DNA of 55,624 nt from a virus. Below, piece after piece: positions 15,625 through 23,689 of the stretch (its first letter is position 1; each line of letters starts with the position of its first letter). Both the position numbers and the translations under genes were made by a program. The stretch is from positions 1 through 55,624 of the IMG/VR virus record IMGVR_UViG_3300006162_000016. One strand, 5' to 3'. The notes beneath the pieces are model-generated. The model made no database searches and was not told where the DNA came from. It saw only the letters and a list, made by a program, of their open reading frames with translations.

Positions 15625-15633
15625 GGAGAAATT

Positions 15634-15726
15634 ATGAGCACAGAAGTGTGTGAAATCATTAAATTGATCATCGTGTGCATCACTGGCTACTGTGTGATGA
15701 GATTATTTGTGAGGCGGGAGAACTAA
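15634..15726 (+). CDS. Single-pass membrane peptide, 30 aa
   Basis: AAGGAG upstream. One membrane segment (about residues 8-25) followed by a basic tail, giving a cytoplasmic C-terminus by the positive-inside rule. Unknown function. Confidence 0.45.
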   Translation: MSTEVCEIIKLIIVCITGYCVMRLFVRREN

Positions 15727-15927
15727 ATGCTTAGAGTTTTCCGATATGACGGAAAAGAGATGTTTATCAACCCTGATAATATCCTTTTTGTTGAGCTGAT
15801 GGACAAATATACGAGTGTGACGATGGTGGATGGAAAATCACATTCGTTTTCAGAGACTTCATATGAGATTTTGACGGGAAGAAATACGCAGCGTGGACCG
15901 GGTAGAGCTGGATTTGACGTAATATGA
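15727..15927 (+). CDS. Small protein, 66 aa
   Basis: Begins immediately after the previous stop with GGCGGGAG upstream. The first 50 residues form alternating strands (FRYDGKEMFINPDNILFVEL), a little like small FlbD-type domains. Function unknown. Confidence 0.5.
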   Translation: MLRVFRYDGKEMFINPDNILFVELMDKYTSVTMVDGKSHSFSETSYEILTGRNTQRGPGRAGFDVI

Positions 15928-15950
15928 ATGAATTGGAGGGAATTGCAATT

Positions 15951-16331
15951 ATGCCAACGTTCGTAAGCACTGATGACACGAATCCGAAAGACAAAATAGG
16001 GGCCAAGAAACCCCGGCTATCTCTTGTGCCGCCGTCAGGCCTCGTTTATGCAGCTCTGGCTATGGCAAATGGCGCCGATAAGTATGGACCGTACAACTGG
16101 CGTGAAAAGAAGGTTCAGGCTATGATTTATCTGGAAGCTTGTCAACGACATCTGCTATCATGGCAGGATGGTGAAGAGAATGCCTCAGATAGTGGTGTGT
16201 CACACTTAGGTCATGCGATTGCATGTCTTTTGATTCTCATTGATGCAAAAGAGACTGGACAACTTATCGACAATCGACCGAAGGCTGGCGCTATGGCCTC
16301 GCTAATTGAACGCTTCACGAAAAAGGGATAA
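15951..16331 (+). CDS. dATP/dGTP diphosphohydrolase-domain protein, 126 aa
   Basis: Resembles the N-terminal domain of phage dATP/dGTP diphosphohydrolases (DUF5664): NPKDKIGAKKPRLSLVPPSG, then KYGPYNWREK, EACQRHLLSW and SHLGHAIACLLILID with the His and Asp residues expected of an all-alpha pyrophosphohydrolase. Such enzymes alter purine dNTP pools, sometimes linked to modified DNA. Start 15951 follows GGAGGG; 15924 (ATGA overlap) is an alternative. Confidence 0.7.
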   Translation: MPTFVSTDDTNPKDKIGAKKPRLSLVPPSGLVYAALAMANGADKYGPYNWREKKVQAMIYLEACQRHLLSWQDGEENASDSGVSHLGHAIACLLILIDAKETGQLIDNRPKAGAMASLIERFTKKG

Positions 16332-16332
16332 A

Positions 16333-18144
16333 ATGGTTGAAACACTCGTAACACCCGCGCAGTTTGACTTTGGACCTTCAAAATTCGGGGTTGAACTGCG
16401 CGTCAACCCAGAAGGAGTCCCAAATGGCACAACCGCAGTCGTGGATGTCGAAACTGATGAAGATGGTAATTTCGTTGGTATCGGGATTATGTGCGATTCC
16501 GTTTCTGTTAGCTACTATTCTGAGTTGCGTCCTGACGTTTGTACTTTTCTTTCTAACGCTAACCTTATTGGCCATAACCTTAAGTTTGATGCGCGTCAAT
16601 TACACAGTTGGGGTGTGACAATCCATCCATCTCATCTGGTGCATGATACGATGCTCAAATCCTATGTGCGGAATAGCACAAAAGAGAGTCATGGTCTTAA
16701 AGAGCTGGCAAAAGAGTATTTAGGGATGGAATGGCCATCCTACAAAGATATGGTTGGAGAAGGCCGCGCTAAGATCACTCTCGATAAACAAGAAATTGAG
16801 AAAGTGGCCGCATACTGTGGAGATGACTGTGTAGCCACATTCCGATTGAACCAGTATTTTGACAAAACGATGAACACGGCGCACAAAGGCTACTACAACA
16901 TGATTGAGTTGCCGACGATGCAACTCCTTTTTGCAATGGAGCTCCGGGGCGTTACCGTCGATGTTGAATATCTCAAAGAGTTAAAAGGAGAAATGAGTGA
17001 TGAGGCTGCGACTTTATTGTTGGACCTTCGTGCTCTTGTGGCGGATAGAAACTATGTTATCAAGTGTAAGAAAAGCTGTCCTAAAAAAGCTCATACACAC
17101 GAGTTTAATCCCGCAAGTCCTGTTCAGGTAAAAGAAGCTTTGAATGCGTTTGGCTATCAACTGCAGAACGCTGATAAAGCAGCTTTGGAGCCATATCGTA
17201 GTGATGAGTTTGTGAATCTGCTTCTAGAGTACCGCAAGATCAATAAAGTGGTTGGTACGTTCCTTGAGGCATGGCTGGCATTGCCTACGATGCCCAAGAT
17301 TCATACAACCTTCAGTCAAGTGTCTCTGGATGAGCAGTCAGGTGAATGGAAGGGGATTCGGACGGGCCGGCTCTCGTCAAAGGAGCCGAATCTGCAGCAG
17401 ATCAGTAAAGCCGGAGATGCGGAAGAGGAAACGACAGGCAAAGCGCTACGCTCAGGCTTCATTGCCAGTGAAGGTAAGGATTTAGTCGTATTCGACTTCG
17501 ATCAGATGCAATATCGTATTTTGGCGCATTACACAAAGGAACCTGTGCTCCTGAATGCCTTCAGAAATGGTAAGGATGTCCATGAAGAGACGGCTAAGCT
17601 GATTCTTGGCAGAGACACAATTACGAAGAATGAAAGAAGCCTCGGAAAAGGCTTAAACTTCGCCGCTGTGTTCGGTTCGATGCCTGAGAAGATTGCCTCT
17701 ATCGCTAAATGCAGCTTGGAAGACGCTGAAAAGTTCTACAAGCTCTATTGGCAGAGGTTGCCGGGCGTGACTCGGTGGATTTTTCGCACAAAGAATCTCG
17801 CGCATGTCCACAAGAGTGTGAAAACGATACTTGGACGCATTATCCCGTTGCCGGATATTGACAGTCGGAATATCTATGACCGGATGCACGCAGAACGGAC
17901 AGCTGTGAATTATATCATTCAAGGAAGTGAAGCTGATATCATCAAACTTGGGATGTTGAACGTGACGGCAAAAGGGTATATGCCAATTCTTCAGGTGCAC
18001 GATGAATTGCACTTTGAGGTTGAACCCGCCAAAGTTCCCGCTGCAATGGCGGAATTGAAAAGCATCTTGGAGAACATTGTGAAATTAGACGTACCACTGA
18101 CGGCGAATGGCGGTACAGGCCACTCGTGGTTCGAGGCTAAATAA
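16333..18144 (+). CDS. Family A DNA polymerase with 3'-5' exonuclease, 603 aa
   Basis: Exonuclease domain: VVDVETD (Exo I), LIGHNLKFDA (Exo II), YCGDDCVAT (Exo III). Polymerase: RTGRLSSKEPNLQQIS, motif A FDFDQMQYRILAHY (about 386-399), motif B RSLGKGLNFAAVFG (about 433-446), motif C LQVHDELHFEV (about 551-561). No 5' nuclease domain. In motif A the usual Glu (E. coli Pol I Glu710) is Gln, and in motif B the usual final Tyr (Tyr766) is Phe; the Phe762 position is Phe. This is the replicative polymerase. A start at 16306 is also open but lacks a binding site and overlaps the upstream gene. Confidence 0.95.
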   Translation: MVETLVTPAQFDFGPSKFGVELRVNPEGVPNGTTAVVDVETDEDGNFVGIGIMCDSVSVSYYSELRPDVCTFLSNANLIGHNLKFDARQLHSWGVTIHPSHLVHDTMLKSYVRNSTKESHGLKELAKEYLGMEWPSYKDMVGEGRAKITLDKQEIEKVAAYCGDDCVATFRLNQYFDKTMNTAHKGYYNMIELPTMQLLFAMELRGVTVDVEYLKELKGEMSDEAATLLLDLRALVADRNYVIKCKKSCPKKAHTHEFNPASPVQVKEALNAFGYQLQNADKAALEPYRSDEFVNLLLEYRKINKVVGTFLEAWLALPTMPKIHTTFSQVSLDEQSGEWKGIRTGRLSSKEPNLQQISKAGDAEEETTGKALRSGFIASEGKDLVVFDFDQMQYRILAHYTKEPVLLNAFRNGKDVHEETAKLILGRDTITKNERSLGKGLNFAAVFGSMPEKIASIAKCSLEDAEKFYKLYWQRLPGVTRWIFRTKNLAHVHKSVKTILGRIIPLPDIDSRNIYDRMHAERTAVNYIIQGSEADIIKLGMLNVTAKGYMPILQVHDELHFEVEPAKVPAAMAELKSILENIVKLDVPLTANGGTGHSWFEAK

Positions 18145-18608
18145 TGATGAAATCAACGCAGAAGGGAAATCAGTACGAGAAGGAAGTTAAGACCATTCTC
18201 GAATCTCAAGGATGGATGGTAGAAGGCCAACATCGTAAGGTGATGTGGATCAGAGACTTCAAAACAGGCCAGATGAAGATGATCATGGCAGGCCGGGATA
18301 TCTTTGGCGTCGATTTAATTGCCAAGAAGAAGGGTGAACGCACTCGATGGATTCAGGTCAGTACCTTGACCCAGAAATCCGCTAAACAAAAACAGGTTAT
18401 GGTATTTCCGTGGACTTTGGAGCATGAGTCTGTGGAATTGTGGCTCCGCTTGGACGGCAAACGGAGTTTCCGAGTCTTTATCCTCAATGCGGCTGGCACA
18501 TTCGCTGAGGCAGAACAACAAGATTTAAAAAGGAGCAAAAACGATGAAGAAGACACCGAAGGGCCTGAAGGACTTAAAGGACAAGTGGCATCAGAGTACC
18601 CTGAATGA
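18144..18608 (+). CDS. Holliday-junction-resolvase-like PD-(D/E)XK protein, 154 aa
   Basis: The first 100 residues fit the fold: KGNQYEKEVKTILESQGW (helix with catalytic Glu), GRDIFGVDLIAKK (Asp) and RWIQVST (the E-x-K position appears as Q-V-S, so catalytic residues are not fully canonical). A resolvase or VRR-NUC-like role in processing replication intermediates is likely. The charged C-terminal tail overlaps the next gene by 65 bases. Confidence 0.55.
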   Translation: MMKSTQKGNQYEKEVKTILESQGWMVEGQHRKVMWIRDFKTGQMKMIMAGRDIFGVDLIAKKKGERTRWIQVSTLTQKSAKQKQVMVFPWTLEHESVELWLRLDGKRSFRVFILNAAGTFAEAEQQDLKRSKNDEEDTEGPEGLKGQVASEYPE

Positions 18609-18828
18609 CATTAAGCGTTTAAAGCTCCCAGAGCCGGATCACGACTATGGGTTTTCGACATCGTTGCTTGAACAGAGTTTACCGCCGTCAGAATTTGAAA
18701 AGTTTGGTGAATGGATGAACGGACAAACTTGTATGCTTGATGATAAGCTTGGAGTTATCAACTACACGCATGATGTGATCCGTGGGATTGACTTCATTCG
18801 GAATGGCAAGGGCACCTATTGGGACTAA
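18544..18828 (+). CDS. Hypothetical protein, 94 aa
   Basis: AAGGAG upstream of the ATG despite a 65-base overlap with the resolvase-like gene. Helical Lys-rich N-terminus and an acidic middle. No family recognised. Confidence 0.55.
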   Translation: MKKTPKGLKDLKDKWHQSTLNDIKRLKLPEPDHDYGFSTSLLEQSLPPSEFEKFGEWMNGQTCMLDDKLGVINYTHDVIRGIDFIRNGKGTYWD

Positions 18829-18839
18829 AGGGAGACTAT

Positions 18840-19637
18840 ATGGATAATAACGAGCAACTGAAAATACTTACGCTCGACATTGAGAACTTCCCTTGCGAGG
18901 TTTACTCATGGACACTTGGTGAAGTGCACATTCCGTTAGAGTTTTTGAAGAGAGATTGGTCAGTATGCGCTTGGGCCGCACATTGGTATGGAAAGCCGGC
19001 CAATGAAATCATTTATAAAGACAATCGTGGCAAAAGAGATGTGTATGATGACAAGGAGCTCATCAAAGGGCTGGCTGATTTGATGAATCAAGCCGATGTC
19101 ATTGTGGGACAGAATGTAAAAGCTTTTGATATCAAGAAATTAGCTGCCAGAGCAGTCATTCATGGGTTGCCACCGTTCAAACCTGTGAAGGTGACTGATA
19201 TTTTGACTGAAGAACGCCGAGTCTTTGCGTTCACATCGCACAAGTTGGCCTATAAGACAGAAATTGTCGAGGGCAAGTACAAGAAGCTCAAGCATGAGAA
19301 GTATCCGGGCTTTGACTTGTGGAAAGCGTGCATGGCTAACAAGTTGGATGCGTGGAAAGAGATGGAAACGTATTGCAAGCATGACGTTTTATCGACGGAA
19401 GAGCATTATCATCAAGTCCGGGGCTGGATCAGGACCCAGAATATCTCACCGATTGGTAATAGTGGGAAGATGCAATGCCGCTGCGGTAGTAGCCGCCTCA
19501 TTAAGAAGGGGTATGCTCACACAGAGGTGGGCAAGTATCAAGTCTATCGGTGTCTGGACTGTGGCAAGTGGCCACGGAGTCCAATTAATCTACTCACGAA
19601 AGACCTTCGTGTGAATCGTCTTAGGGAGGCTCAATAA
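18840..19637 (+). CDS. DEDD-type 3'-5' exonuclease with zinc ribbon, 265 aa
   Basis: RNase H-like exonuclease: LTLDIENFP (Exo I), VIVGQNVKAFDIKKL (Exo II) and YCKHDVLSTEEHY (Exo III). Residues about 213-245 form a four-Cys ribbon (CRCGSSRLIKKGY, then YRCLDCGKW) similar to those of IS1-type transposases. The polymerase already has a proofreading domain, so this is a separate nuclease. AAAGGGAGA sets the start. Confidence 0.75.
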   Translation: MDNNEQLKILTLDIENFPCEVYSWTLGEVHIPLEFLKRDWSVCAWAAHWYGKPANEIIYKDNRGKRDVYDDKELIKGLADLMNQADVIVGQNVKAFDIKKLAARAVIHGLPPFKPVKVTDILTEERRVFAFTSHKLAYKTEIVEGKYKKLKHEKYPGFDLWKACMANKLDAWKEMETYCKHDVLSTEEHYHQVRGWIRTQNISPIGNSGKMQCRCGSSRLIKKGYAHTEVGKYQVYRCLDCGKWPRSPINLLTKDLRVNRLREAQ

Positions 19638-20551
19638 TGAAGTTGCCCAGTTACGTATCAATCTACAACTTTGGTCACCGTGCAGTGGCCAATCTTTTGG
19701 TGGGGCCAGTCTATGTCCAAGAAAAAGTGGATGGGTCACAATTTTCCTTTGGTGTGGGGGAAGATGGTACTGTTATGACCCGTTCCAAAGGTTCTGAGGT
19801 CTTTTTGGAGACTGCAGATAAGCTGTTCAAAGGAGCCGTGGAATATGTCCATTCGATCAAAGATAAACTCACTCCGGGATACGTATATCGTGGAGAAGTT
19901 CTGTGTCGTCCTAAGCATAATACTTTGGCTTATGATCGGGTACCGCGTCATAATGTCGTGCTCTTTGACATCAATACCGGAGAAGAGTGTTACATGGCTT
20001 ATTCCGATATTCTGAATGAAGCAGCCAAGCTCGATCTGGAAGTGGTCCCGTTGATATATCACGGAATCGTGGAATCCGCTGATCAACTCAAAGCCTTCTT
20101 GGAGACGCAAAGCTTCTTAGGAGGGCAGAAAGTTGAAGGTGTGGTTGTGAAACCCGTCAACTATGATCAGTTCGGTACAGATCACAAAGCGCTCATGGGC
20201 AAATATGTTTCGGAAGCGTTCAAAGAGATTCATGGTGGAGAATGGCGAAAGAACAATCCCACACAGAATGGTGTGATTGACGCCATTGCCCTGCAGTACA
20301 AGACGCCGGCCCGTTGGGAGAAGAGCATTCAGCATCTTCGTGATGCCGGAGAGCTCACAGACTCCCCACAAGACATTGGCAAGCTGATGAAAGCTGTGAA
20401 TGTCGATGTGCTCAAGGAATGTGAAGATGAGATCAGAGCCGAGCTCTTTAAACAGGCGTGGCCAAAGATTGCACGCATCATCACAGCAGGGTTGCCGGAA
20501 TACTATAAGAAGATGCTTCTTGAGAAGCAATTCGTGACGGAGGTCAAATAA
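19637..20551 (+). CDS. Rnl2-type RNA ligase, 304 aa
   Basis: ATP-dependent covalent nucleotidyltransferase that seals 3'-OH/5'-phosphate ends. Motif I QEKVDGS with Lys30 as the AMP-accepting residue, motif III/IIIa YRGEVL and VVLFDIN, motif IV VEGVVVKP and motif V MGKYV are in the correct order. The helical C-terminus fits the Rnl2 adapter region. A DNA ligase is less likely given length and motifs. The next gene, one base on, is a HAD phosphatase of the RNA-repair type. Confidence 0.82.
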   Translation: MKLPSYVSIYNFGHRAVANLLVGPVYVQEKVDGSQFSFGVGEDGTVMTRSKGSEVFLETADKLFKGAVEYVHSIKDKLTPGYVYRGEVLCRPKHNTLAYDRVPRHNVVLFDINTGEECYMAYSDILNEAAKLDLEVVPLIYHGIVESADQLKAFLETQSFLGGQKVEGVVVKPVNYDQFGTDHKALMGKYVSEAFKEIHGGEWRKNNPTQNGVIDAIALQYKTPARWEKSIQHLRDAGELTDSPQDIGKLMKAVNVDVLKECEDEIRAELFKQAWPKIARIITAGLPEYYKKMLLEKQFVTEVK

Positions 20552-20552
20552 G

Positions 20553-21038
20553 ATGAAAGTGATATTCTTAGATTTCGATGGAGTGATCAACTCCGAGGCT
20601 AGTTTCCGCTATGAAGTTCGGCGGAAGACACAAAGTGTTGGAGATACGCTTTCTCCTATTGCGTGTTCCAATCTGCAGTACATCCTTGATCAAGATGCGG
20701 ATATCAAACTTGTCATCTCATCGACATGGCGTAAGCTCCATTCTCTTGAGGAATTGAAACACATCCTTCAGGCCTACGGAGTCAATGGAAACAAGGTCTT
20801 GAGCAAGACACCTTGCGTATTCAGTGGTGATCGGGGCCATGAGATTCGTCTGTGGCTTGATGAGAATCCGAATGTGACAAAATACGTCATCTTGGATGAC
20901 GATAGCACAGCTATGAGTGCCTTGCAGACTGAAGCGGGTGAAGACAAACGAGGTCACTTCTTCCAAACGACATGGGAAGATGGACTCCTGAACAAACAGG
21001 CGAAAGCAATTGCAAAACTTTTCCGAGGAGAAAAATAA
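20553..21038 (+). CDS. HAD phosphatase of the RNA-repair (HAD_SAK) type, 161 aa
   Basis: FLDFDGVIN gives the catalytic Asp7 and Asp9; VISSTWRKL is the signature Ser/Thr-Trp-Arg motif of the HAD domain found in multi-domain RNA repair proteins; VILDDDST is the distal acidic motif. Likely removes terminal phosphates so that RNA ends suit the upstream ligase. One base after the ligase stop, so almost certainly co-expressed. Confidence 0.75.
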   Translation: MKVIFLDFDGVINSEASFRYEVRRKTQSVGDTLSPIACSNLQYILDQDADIKLVISSTWRKLHSLEELKHILQAYGVNGNKVLSKTPCVFSGDRGHEIRLWLDENPNVTKYVILDDDSTAMSALQTEAGEDKRGHFFQTTWEDGLLNKQAKAIAKLFRGEK

Positions 21039-21277
21039 TGGAACTTAACTTCGTCGAAATGGTGAAATTATCCCTTGACAAAGACCTATGTGATCTGTTA
21101 GACTCTAAGAGAGTGCATGTCTCTGAAGTCATGGCCTTGCAGATGCTTCGATTGCAGCGGGGTAAGGCTTTCGTTATAACGAGCGCTGGAACGAGTGTGG
21201 AAGGCTGGACGCCGGACGGGGTGAAATGGTATCCCAGTGAACCGGGAACCTTTACGACAGGTGGAGAAACCAAATGA
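21038..21277 (+). CDS. Hypothetical protein, 79 aa
   Basis: TAATG overlap and AGGAG set the start. N-terminal helices, C-terminal Gly/Thr-rich tail with two Trp. No family recognised; overlaps the protease gene by four bases. Confidence 0.55.
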   Translation: MELNFVEMVKLSLDKDLCDLLDSKRVHVSEVMALQMLRLQRGKAFVITSAGTSVEGWTPDGVKWYPSEPGTFTTGGETK

Positions 21278-22026
21278 ATAAACGACTGGTAGAATATGCC
21301 ACTTTGGGTCTGATCAATATAGTCTGTTTTTTCGGCCTGAAAAGCTATAATGACAATCACCAAGTGCGCCTTGTGAGTGCGCTTTTACCCAAAGTCGTGA
21401 AAGTGCAGCCAGTCGGACCATTGTACAAATATGAGCCCTACGCTATCAGCTTCTTTGAGATCGGTTTTAAGAAGCATAAGGTGGGTTTTGGGGTCATGGG
21501 CCATGGAAGTGGAGTCTATCTCGATTCAGATGGCCTTATTGTCACCTGTGCCCATGTGGTAGAGGGTACATCCTTGGCTGAGATATCCGTGGAAGCGGAT
21601 AAGCCTACTTTATACCCGAAACGGTATAAAACGGCTGGAAAGGTCTTGGCATACGTTGTAGGACGCGATAGGGAGCACGATGTGGCCCTTTTAAGGCTGG
21701 TAAACCCTCCGTGGTACGTTGGGTCCGTTTCCATAGCAAAGTCTGTCAGAAAGGGGATGCCTGTGCTTACAATAGGCTTTCCGGGGCCGTTTCACAAGTA
21801 TGTGACTGCCGGCATTATCTCTGGGTCCATGGGTGGGGATATCTACTCAGATTTGACCATCGCCCCCGGTAACTCAGGTGGCGGGGTGTTTAATGTCAAT
21901 GGGGAGCTTGTTGGCTTGGCCAGATTCATGACCGGGCCTGTAGACGTTCCAATTTCACAAGGATTCAGTGGATTAACGTCCTTGAGAGTCATTCGCGCAT
22001 TAGTGGAGAAGTATCGAGGGTTCTAG
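21274..22026 (+). CDS. Membrane-anchored trypsin-like (HtrA-type) serine protease, 250 aa
   Basis: Residues about 7-22 form an N-terminal membrane anchor. The protease domain shows GSGVYLDSDGLIVTCAHVV (His94), REHDVALLRL (Asp136) and PGNSGGGVF (Ser201), the full catalytic triad in DegP/HtrA order. No PDZ domain follows. It should act on the outer face of the cytoplasmic membrane. Phage HtrA-like proteases with an anchor are uncommon; roles in envelope stress, superinfection exclusion or lysis timing are guesses. Confidence 0.85.
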   Translation: MNKRLVEYATLGLINIVCFFGLKSYNDNHQVRLVSALLPKVVKVQPVGPLYKYEPYAISFFEIGFKKHKVGFGVMGHGSGVYLDSDGLIVTCAHVVEGTSLAEISVEADKPTLYPKRYKTAGKVLAYVVGRDREHDVALLRLVNPPWYVGSVSIAKSVRKGMPVLTIGFPGPFHKYVTAGIISGSMGGDIYSDLTIAPGNSGGGVFNVNGELVGLARFMTGPVDVPISQGFSGLTSLRVIRALVEKYRGF

Positions 22027-22034
22027 GAGGATGT

Positions 22035-22220
22035 ATGAACTGGGACAGACTCATTGCTATTTGTTCAATGCTTCTCGATGCTGGAATTCTTTGGATACTG
22101 ATCGAGGAGTTTAACTTCGACAAGATTGCTTACGAGAAGGAGCAGTATAAGAAGATGAGTCGTAGGAAGAAAGAGTTTAAGTTGCCAGAGTCAACATTGA
22201 CTGAGGGAGAAGGTAAATGA
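22035..22220 (+). CDS. Membrane protein with charged tail, 61 aa
   Basis: AGGAGG before the ATG. One hydrophobic helix (about residues 5-24) then a Lys/Glu-rich cytoplasmic tail. Follows the protease gene and may work with it. Confidence 0.55.
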   Translation: MNWDRLIAICSMLLDAGILWILIEEFNFDKIAYEKEQYKKMSRRKKEFKLPESTLTEGEGK

Positions 22221-22309
22221 GCACAAGGAAAGCATTCTTAGCCGGAGTGATCTACACTCTCGGAACCATTATTGGTTTTGGGCTCACTCAAGGATGGTGG
22301 AGTAAATGA
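22217..22309 (+). CDS. Single-pass membrane peptide, 30 aa
   Basis: ATGA overlaps with both neighbours. Basic N-terminus, then one Gly/Ile-rich membrane helix. Unknown function. Confidence 0.45.
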   Translation: MSTRKAFLAGVIYTLGTIIGFGLTQGWWSK

Positions 22310-22587
22310 TTCGATGGATAGGACTGATATGTGCTACAGGGTCCGTTCTTTTTGACCTAGCCTCATATTGGAAGCAGATTAGTAAGACTCTGCGTACAAA
22401 ACGGAGTGCTCAGGTATCATCGAGCGCGTATCTGATGAAGTTGTCGCATTACACTTGTTCTATCATTGCCTTGGCTGTCTTTGCGAACTGGACAGGATTC
22501 ACAATGGAGATGTTTGCGTTCGGCGCCTGCCTGATCTGTTTCGGGCTGGTCATTAAGTTTAAACCTAAGAATTGGAGGCTTTTCTGA
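22306..22587 (+). CDS. PQ-loop-like membrane protein, 93 aa
   Basis: Three hydrophobic segments (about residues 3-20, 45-62, 66-84). The stretch SYWKQISKTLRTKRSAQVSS resembles a PQ-loop/SWEET repeat, although the Pro-Gln pair itself is replaced. A three-helix unit of this kind would need to dimerise to form a transporter. Substrate unknown. Confidence 0.5.
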   Translation: MIRWIGLICATGSVLFDLASYWKQISKTLRTKRSAQVSSSAYLMKLSHYTCSIIALAVFANWTGFTMEMFAFGACLICFGLVIKFKPKNWRLF

Positions 22588-22991
22588 TGCGTGGTTGCAT
22601 GTCATGTGATAACGAACAAGAGACGGCTTATCTCATGGGAATGAAAGATGTCAGTCAGATTCAATGTCCTGTGTGCCGACTTGAGACTGTAGAGAAGCGT
22701 ACCATTCAGTCATTGGTGAAAGAAGCTCATGAGACGGCAGTAGAAAAAGGCTGGTGGCGGGATGAACGGTCCCTGCTTGATTGCATTGCACTTATCCATT
22801 GTGAACTGAGTGAAGCCGTGGAAGCCTATCGCAAAGGAGATGAGGCCCATGTCGTTGAAGAGTTGGCTGATGTGCTTATTCGTGTGTTTGACTTATGTGG
22901 TCGTCGGGGCTGGAATCTTGAGAAGTCTGTCCTTGATAAGATGGCCTTCAATAAGACTCGATCTTATAGACATGGAGGGAAGATAGCGTGA
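22587..22991 (+). CDS. MazG-like pyrophosphohydrolase with zinc knuckle, 134 aa
   Basis: Residues 1-40 hold a C-x2-C and C-x2-C pair (CMSC, CPVC). The rest is MazG-like: CELSEAVEAYRKGD and VVEELADVLIRVFDLCG, giving the EExxE/ExxD metal-binding pattern. Such phage enzymes hydrolyse NTPs or dNTPs and may adjust nucleotide or alarmone levels. Start fixed by TGATG overlap and GGAGG. Confidence 0.75.
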   Translation: MRGCMSCDNEQETAYLMGMKDVSQIQCPVCRLETVEKRTIQSLVKEAHETAVEKGWWRDERSLLDCIALIHCELSEAVEAYRKGDEAHVVEELADVLIRVFDLCGRRGWNLEKSVLDKMAFNKTRSYRHGGKIA

Positions 22992-23107
22992 TTGACTTTC
23001 TTAAAGAGCTCTGGTTTCTTCTTCATTATTTTCCGCTTGGTTGCACAGTCATCTATCTATGGGGGATGTATGTTGGATATATACTGCAAAATAGACTTGG
23101 ACGATAA
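22988..23107 (+). CDS. Small membrane protein, GTG start, 39 aa
   Basis: GTGA overlap with the MazG-like stop and GGAGGG upstream. One hydrophobic aromatic helix (about residues 12-32). Overlaps the next small gene in another frame. Unknown function. Confidence 0.45.
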   Translation: MIDFLKELWFLLHYFPLGCTVIYLWGMYVGYILQNRLGR

Positions 23108-23165
23108 ATTTGAGCCCGTTATCGACGAGCCTGAAGAGATTTCGATTGAGGAGGATGAAGAATAA
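23070..23165 (+). CDS. Small acidic peptide, 31 aa
   Basis: GGGGGATGT precedes the ATG and the stop overlaps the next ATG (TAATG). Half of the residues are Asp or Glu. Unknown function. Confidence 0.4.
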   Translation: MLDIYCKIDLDDKFEPVIDEPEEISIEEDEE

Positions 23166-23407
23166 TGGATAAGCGTGCAAGAGCTGGATACATGTTGACT
23201 CTGGATGATGCCATTAAATTCTGGACTCGTTGCCAAGAAGCTGAGAAGGCTTTGGGTGAGAAGTTGACCCGCGAAGAGCGCGAGAAGCTTCTTCAATCCA
23301 TGCAGATCGGTAAAGAGATGACTGTGGAAGACCTGCGTGAACTGATGCAGAACAAAAAGACTTTGATCATCAAAGATAAAAATAATACTCAGGATGAGGA
23401 CAAGTAA
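23165..23407 (+). CDS. Small helical protein, 80 aa
   Basis: Highly charged, predicted mostly helical (EKALGEKLTREEREKLLQSM) with a Lys/Asp-rich tail. No family recognised. Confidence 0.55.
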   Translation: MDKRARAGYMLTLDDAIKFWTRCQEAEKALGEKLTREEREKLLQSMQIGKEMTVEDLRELMQNKKTLIIKDKNNTQDEDK

Positions 23408-23689
23408 ATGGGTGTCACGGTCTACAAACTCGACGAGAATCTTATATGCCGATGTGGGCATAAATGGGAGGAGCATCATCACGGATGCGTAATGAACAAT
23501 GCATATGCTACTTATCCACTTAACATTAATGGCCTCATTGCACAGGAATGTGAACACAATCAAGTCAATGGAGAATATTTTCTTAATCGCGGCGAAAAGA
23601 AGTATTGCAAGTGTAACGGCTTCAAACCACGAGCACTCAATGTCCAGAAGCTTGTTAATGAATGGATAAAAACACATGACCCTAGATGA
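23408..23689 (+). CDS. Cys/His-rich zinc-binding protein, 93 aa
   Basis: CRCGHKWEEHHHGC early and YCKCNGF later give a Cys/His set suited to zinc. Similar short C-x-C-GH proteins occur in many phages with no known role. Overlaps the KTSC gene by 14 bases. Confidence 0.55.
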   Translation: MGVTVYKLDENLICRCGHKWEEHHHGCVMNNAYATYPLNINGLIAQECEHNQVNGEYFLNRGEKKYCKCNGFKPRALNVQKLVNEWIKTHDPR

